Shown: one piece after another, positions 58,400-64,000 of the stretch
How the letters are laid out: the number at the start of each line of letters is the position of its first letter
Position numbering within the stretch: the first letter of the stretch is position 1
Source of the DNA: Metaphire vulgaris
Lineage: Eukaryota; Annelida; Clitellata; Crassiclitellata; Megascolecidae
Reading direction: 5' to 3'
DNA length: 64,000 nt
Assembly: GCA_018105865.1 (NCBI GenBank)
Contig: CM030870.1
Location: 6,719,620 to 6,783,619, forward strand
Program-made: the position numbers and the translations under genes
The notes under the pieces: generated by a model
Seen by the model: the letters and a program-made list of their open reading frames with translations, nothing else
What the model was told of the DNA's origin: nothing
The model's database searches: none

Positions 58400-60238
58400 C
58401 CATTGTAGTAGTACATCTGCACCAGTCGATGGTCGCTTCAGTAAATAATGGTAGTCGTGAATCATTGTCCGTGGTGAATCGAGGTTGTAATCCAAAGGTC
58501 AGTCCGTACTTCCAGATTAAGGCAGATATGCAGTCAGCTTATCAGGTCTCCCCACCTGGATTTTTCACTTCACCCTCAATTTTCAATTCTCACTACCTGC
58601 AAGTTGCTGTTAAATCATTACCTGCTATTTTCGTTATTTTTCTAGATTGTTAAGACTTCTTCTGAAGTTAACAAATTATTCCCAATATCAACTATTATAT
58701 TTATATCTATATACAGTTTTATACACTGTAGCTGAAACGTAATATACCAGAGGTTAGTTAGCTCAACTCTGTCAAATATTTCAAATAATTTACCTTCCTG
58801 ACTCTTCTATACAAATCTTCATCACTTAGGGGAATCGTGAATTATTTAGGTTTTCCAGCAACATTTAGTGAATAAATGGGCTTTTAACTGCCCCTACTGG
58901 GCAGTAAATGTATCACCTCATCTAAATAAGTAAGTTTAGTAGAAGCTACGGTAAGTGCCAAGTCTGTGTCAAGGAGAACTGGTTAACACACACACACACA
59001 CACAACACACACACACACACACATTTGGCACTAACTTGAAAGCAGCATTTTGAAAAAGCCAAGATTGTTACTATCCAAATGGGTCATCACAGACATGCAG
59101 CCTTAATGGTAGTATGGCATGCTAGCACAACATGCATCATTTACAGTCCACTCCTCAAGACAAAACAATACCAGAGATGTAAAAAAATCCATCAACCCTT
59201 AGGGCCATACAGTTGGGTCTTGGGTCTTCAGTCATTTGGCTGTCAGCTTTTTAAGTCTCAACCCCTTCCATGTCTCTTTATCTGTGGCTCAGATGTGTAG
59301 TGTACACTGTACAGATGCTACAGGCATGCATACTGTATGCGATGCCTCTGTTTTGGCAAGACTTTCCAAAGGTCACATACTGCGTTTTAATGGCAATTGT
59401 GTTTGCTGATGATTTCATACAGTTGCTTTGGTAAGATGGGCACATTCTTTTTCTCATATGCATGTCAATTGTAACAAATAATAATAACTACAGTAATAAT
59501 AAGAATAATAAGAATAATGACAATATAACACTGACAGTAATAAGGATGAAAATAAGATATTAATGAAAATAACAAGACAAACAATAGCAATGAAAATAAG
59601 TAAGTAAGTAAAATCTCATAAATTTATATAGTACAGTAGTAGCTGCTTATTCTTATGCGCTAAATCTTTCTTGAAATAGCTAAAGGCAAGGTGGGTTGTC
59701 GCATGAGCTGGCGGTTGGGTTGTTATCGGGTTGTTATAGCTATCAAGGAAATGACTTTTGGAATAGGAAGGTTTTAAGTTTAGACCTAAAGGCTTGTGTA
59801 GATAGTTGAAGGAATCAAAGAATAATAGTGTCATGCTCAAAATGCACATGAATTTCCATAACAAAACAAAACAATCAAGTTATCCAAGTGAATGAGATGC
59901 TAAACAAATGGGTGTTTAGGGTAGATTTTCTTCAATGACACAACAGAAGAAAAACTGACCCAACCAAGAATCAAGAATATCTGTCAATGTTGGTATCCAT
60001 TACATACACCCGCCATCATCATCACCATCACCACATGAGGGTAAGAACTAAGAAGGTTTGATAAATCAACAAATGTAACAAAATATATCAATTTTTTAAA
60101 ACTCCCCAAGTTAAGACAAAAGAATAACCTGAAGTTCTTTCAACAAAGCACAGTTACAACATAGGAACAGTGATAAAGCATAAGCCATTATTGGCTTTGC
60201 TGTCTACTCAACACTAAACCATTTCAAACAAAGAGATA
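58400..60238. other. No gene seen
   Basis: AT-rich DNA with a CA array (58986-59022) and an AATAATA-rich patch (59475-59600). Open frames are short and compositionally like intron. Confidence 0.6.
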
Positions 60239-60418
60239 CAGTGGATCCCACTTAATCGCATACCGCTTAATTGCATAACCTGCATAATCGCATAACAACA
60301 TAAAAACCCAAACCAGTGTTTTGTGTATCAGACGTCCCGGCTATTCGCATAGCCCAGTTAATTGCATAAGCACGGCTTGCACGGCACCTATGCAATTACC
60401 GGTAAGCAGGTTTCACTG
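60239..60418. mobile_element. Pogo-like MITE, copy 2
   Basis: Flanked by TA at 60237-60238 and 60419-60420. Inverted termini cagtggatcccacttaatcg and agcaggtttcactg. It matches the reverse complement of 22081-22266 along its length, including agacgtcccggctatt. Confidence 0.87.
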
Positions 60419-60422
60419 TACT

Positions 60423-62510
60423 GTGAACTAGGAGGATATCAAACAAACTGTATCCAAAGATTTAGCTTTTACACACCAAAGCCCAAAAACGGGGAGCAAC
60501 AATTTAAGGGTCCACTGGTCATATGATCCTGGCGATAAAAGCTTTATGGAACTAGTGATATTTGAAATCTGCCAACTTCCAATGTTAGGCAATTCAAGTC
60601 CATGCAGTCTAGTAGAGAGTTACCTAAGTTGTTTCATGCCTTCAAATAACACAATCTAAGTGAAATTTAATTTATTAAGCTTTTATGTGGTTTCACCCAA
60701 AAGACTCTTGGGCAACTGTTGCATTCTTTGCAATTTACCGGTATAACATGGAGCCTTGCTAGTGACAAGGTATTTTGTATTTTGTATATTAGGTATATCT
60801 CATACAGATGAGATATTTTATTTGCTGTAAAGTGCTATTGATTTTGACTTTCTGTTATGCATACTGTGCTATAGAAGTTGTCAGTAATAAATAAATAAAT
60901 AAATATTTCCATAGCACTGGTAAATTTCACACAGTTCTCAGTAAAAGGTATTCAGTACAAAAGTATTTGAAGTTCAATTTCTGGCTCAAATAAATGTATT
61001 GTATGTCTTTGTATGCATTGTATGTCTTTACTAAAAAATACTGACACAGGATCTACTTAAAATTAAATATTCTGCCTTTAAAAATGCAGTAGATTGCACT
61101 AGATAGTAGGAATTTCAAACCGGAATGTTCAATATAACTAACATGCTCACTGCTGGTTACTACACCAAAAGAACTTTATTTAACAATGAACCTCGCAGCT
61201 AACCTCACAGCAATCACCATCATAAACTACCTTACACTGCTTCTATAGGGCCTCAAACAAATCCACTGCCTATAAGCAAAAGTCTACAATGCTCTTGAGA
61301 AAAACACAGAAAATCGTGTCATCTGCCATCTATTTCGTATCCACCCACTAATATCAGTGGCATAGCCAGGATTCTGGAATGTGGTGGCCCCTCGACTGAT
61401 TTTTGGGTGAAAAAAGACTGTCAGGGCAAGCACACATTTTCATTCATCATACTACCTTCCCCTTCCCAAATTTCTTAACAGCTTTGTGCAAATCCCACGT
61501 CCGGTCCCAGCCCAAATAGGGGCCCCGGCACCTTGTGACTATGCCTATGATTGATATAACAGTACCCTTTGGAAATCCTGTACAAAAATTCATTATCACT
61601 GAGATGGTAAACAGCAATTAAGCATAAAATTAAAATATTCTTAATAACGAATTATTCATCAAAGGCGTCTCCAAAGGGGGTCCCCTATTGAATGCCTGCC
61701 CCTCCCCAGTGGTCCCCATACTTTTGTGGCACTCATTCTAAGAAACTAGACTAGTCCAGGTTTATGAAAAATAGTTGGCCCCCATGCTTAAAAGTTGCCA
61801 CCCCAATGACCCCCACTTGCCAAATCCTGGAGAGACACCACTCTTATTCACAGCAGGCTTCATCTAAAAAGTGTTAAAATTTTAGTCCAAATAGTTCAGC
61901 AGAAAGGATAATGAAATCCGGATTTGTGCAAAGGCAAACTGCCAGTAATCTCAAGTGCAGACCACACTCATATTGACATTGGCTTTCCAATTGAGGCCAT
62001 TCATAGTCAAAATCTGAGGACGGTGTCTCAGGTGCAGTTTGCCTTAGCGGTCAAAATAGATAAATAACCAATGACACGACATTGTCCCCTTTAAACAGAA
62101 GAATAAACACAACTTGGGGTCTGTCAACAATGAATGCCAATATCTGGCACATCCCATTTGACATTGGGCTTATCCTTTGACATTCAAAAGCACTGTTGTC
62201 ACTCTCTTACTATGAGAAATCCCATAATATTGAGTTTCACAATAATCTTAGAATAATTGCTAACAGGAACATCATCAAATCAAATTTCAATTGTCTCGTA
62301 CATTTTGGAGTGTTGAATTAGTAAGAAGAGCACAAATCTCTTCTCATGCACAGATTAATGTAAATAATAATAACAATAATAATAACAACAACAACAAAAC
62401 AGGATGCCGATGGTGATGATGATGATGCTTTCTCTGTTCTGAGATACATTGTGTTTTATGGTAGTATTAATAATGACAATAACAACAACAACAACAACAA
62501 TAATAACAAC

Positions 62511-62553
<43 letters not shown>

Positions 62554-64000
62554 TGATTTCTTGTGGTTTAGGAGGCTCAGTTATGTTAGCCTGTGTGAAA
62601 ACCACCGTAGTAACTGTCTACATTTTAGTGCTTTTTACAAACCAGTGCTCAGTTGAGACATTACATTAACCACATTAGATCTGTGATGTCTAATAAGCTG
62701 TAGTTTGTCTTTGTTCAGAGTTAGAAGATCCAAAGAGTTTACGGTAGGCAAGGTAACTTATTGGGAAATGGTTTCCAATAAATAAAAAAGGTCTGCAGGG
62801 ACTCTTTGCCATAAAGCCATAAATGCCTCTGTAAAGAAATGTCTAATCTGAGCTCAAATATCTATTAGAGTAAAATATATTGGATACTAGAGTAAACTCA
62901 GTGAGGGTTGGATAACCTCTTGACCTTACGAATCAACAAAGGTCATACCAGGGACCAGATGCATATAGCTAGAGAAGGAACAGCTAGAGAATTTGAAACC
63001 ATGGTGAGAATTTTCAACCCAACACTCTCATAAAAAGGTAGGCAGACATATATAAAGAAAAAGGCAGCCAAAATATGCAATGCCTAGATATATGGCTTTC
63101 CTCAACTAAATCTGTTTTGAATGTAATGTTACTATTCAATAAATTGGTAATTTGAGCTGCAAGACAGATGTTTACCTACTCAGGTTTTCAAGGAATTGTG
63201 CCAGTGACTATACTAAACTAAACTTACTTCGAACACAAACATTATTTCCAAGGTATCTGCAATTGGATCTCACTCAACACATTTCTTTTACCAGCCCAGC
63301 ATATCTCAACAGGGCTCATGCTTATAAACAATATCAAAAGAACATAAAATGTCACCATATACTTAAACTGGCATCCACTCACTTGGGAACTAACTGGCAG
63401 CAGATTTAGCAGATTTAGAAGTAATCAAGATTCAGAACTAATGGCATAACTGTCATCTGCAATAGAGACAAGGTGTTAAGTAGCAGCATATGCAAAAGAC
63501 AGATCCAGCCAAACCAGAAGGAATAAAGCAATACAGCCAAACAGCAAGATAAAAATACACAGCCAAACAACAAGAAAAAATACTGATCTATGACTCACAA
63601 GGAGAATTCAGTAGAAAACCGGAAAGTGTCCAATTTCAGGGTAGAGGTTCAAGGCAGTTTCCTTCAAATACTTGGAATCAGAGAGTTTTCTTAAATAGTT
63701 GTGCCTTGTGTCACAAACTTTGGACTTAATAAACATCCATACTTGATAGGAAAATCCAACATCAACTCTTCAAGTAATAGGCCAAGGCAACAGATAGCTG
63801 GGCAAAATCAGATATTCAGGAGGTCACCAGCAGGTCCAGCACTGAGCACTGTGCTGATATTCAAAATCATTTATGGAACTTAACACAACTAGTGGGGCTG
63901 TGAAAATTCTCTAAAAATCTCTAAAATTTTGCATAAAACTAAAATGCAAGACAGCTGTTGATGCTGCACTCAAATTTATGAGGGGCTGGGGGGCTCTAGG
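60423..64000. other. No gene seen; repeat fragments
   Basis: Includes a family C-like copy (61354-61550), a diverged family A MITE (about 61669-61845) and AAC/AAT arrays (62480-62553) next to a minus-strand SINE tail (about 62560-62610). No exon of the Rap GEF long isoform was recognised. Confidence 0.6.

Noticed and set aside
63152..63409. 85-codon plus-strand frame near the right end
   Set aside because: No domain, intron-like composition and no splice support.

Overview
This is a window of nuclear DNA from an animal. Introns carry GT/AG (once apparently GC/AG) junctions, polyadenylation signals are present, and dinucleotide and trinucleotide microsatellites, a tRNA-derived SINE and several miniature transposon families cover much of the sequence. 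Both recognised genes match vertebrate families well, and the repeat load suits a marine invertebrate such as a hemichordate, echinoderm, cephalochordate or mollusc. The sequence does not settle which.

Layout. (1) 71-2500, plus strand: the GC-rich 3' terminal exon and 3' UTR of an unrecognised, basic, low-complexity protein. (2) 2560-7600: transposon-rich intergenic DNA, with hAT-type MITEs, a 5'-truncated LINE bounded by TA microsatellites, and a perfect 66-bp palindrome. (3) 7666-12832, minus strand: a six-exon storkhead-box (STOX) gene with the family winged-helix region in exons 1-3. (4) 14148-55117, minus strand: a RAPGEF2/RAPGEF6-type (PDZ-GEF) Rap guanine-nucleotide exchange factor. 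I reconstructed 26 exons by splice phase and by protein similarity recalled from the family. In order they encode a serine/acid-rich N-terminus, a cyclic-nucleotide-binding-like domain, a RasGEF N-terminal motif, a PDZ region, a Ras-association domain, the catalytic RasGEF domain and a serine-rich tail ending in a VSIV PDZ ligand. Exons encoding the longer N-terminus known in vertebrates were not found and may lie beyond position 64000. (5) 55118-64000: introns or upstream DNA with only repeats and a tRNA-Leu-like sequence.

The most unusual point is that every exon of the Rap exchange factor is open and in phase except the two PDZ exons and one tail exon. The PDZ exons keep their lengths and splice sites but carry stop codons, and PDZ-like residues appear in a shifted frame. 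Both PDZ exons are phase 0, so they could be skipped without breaking the frame. Several ATG-containing phase-0 exons with donor sites inside the gene suggest alternative 5' ends.

The two minus-strand genes are tandem and close: the Rap exchange factor ends near 13330 and STOX starts at 12832. Nothing indicates a shared pathway. Rap GEFs act in adhesion and MAPK signalling at membranes, whereas STOX proteins are DNA-binding regulators. No tool was run. Exon limits come from reading splice sites by eye, and family comparisons are from memory.
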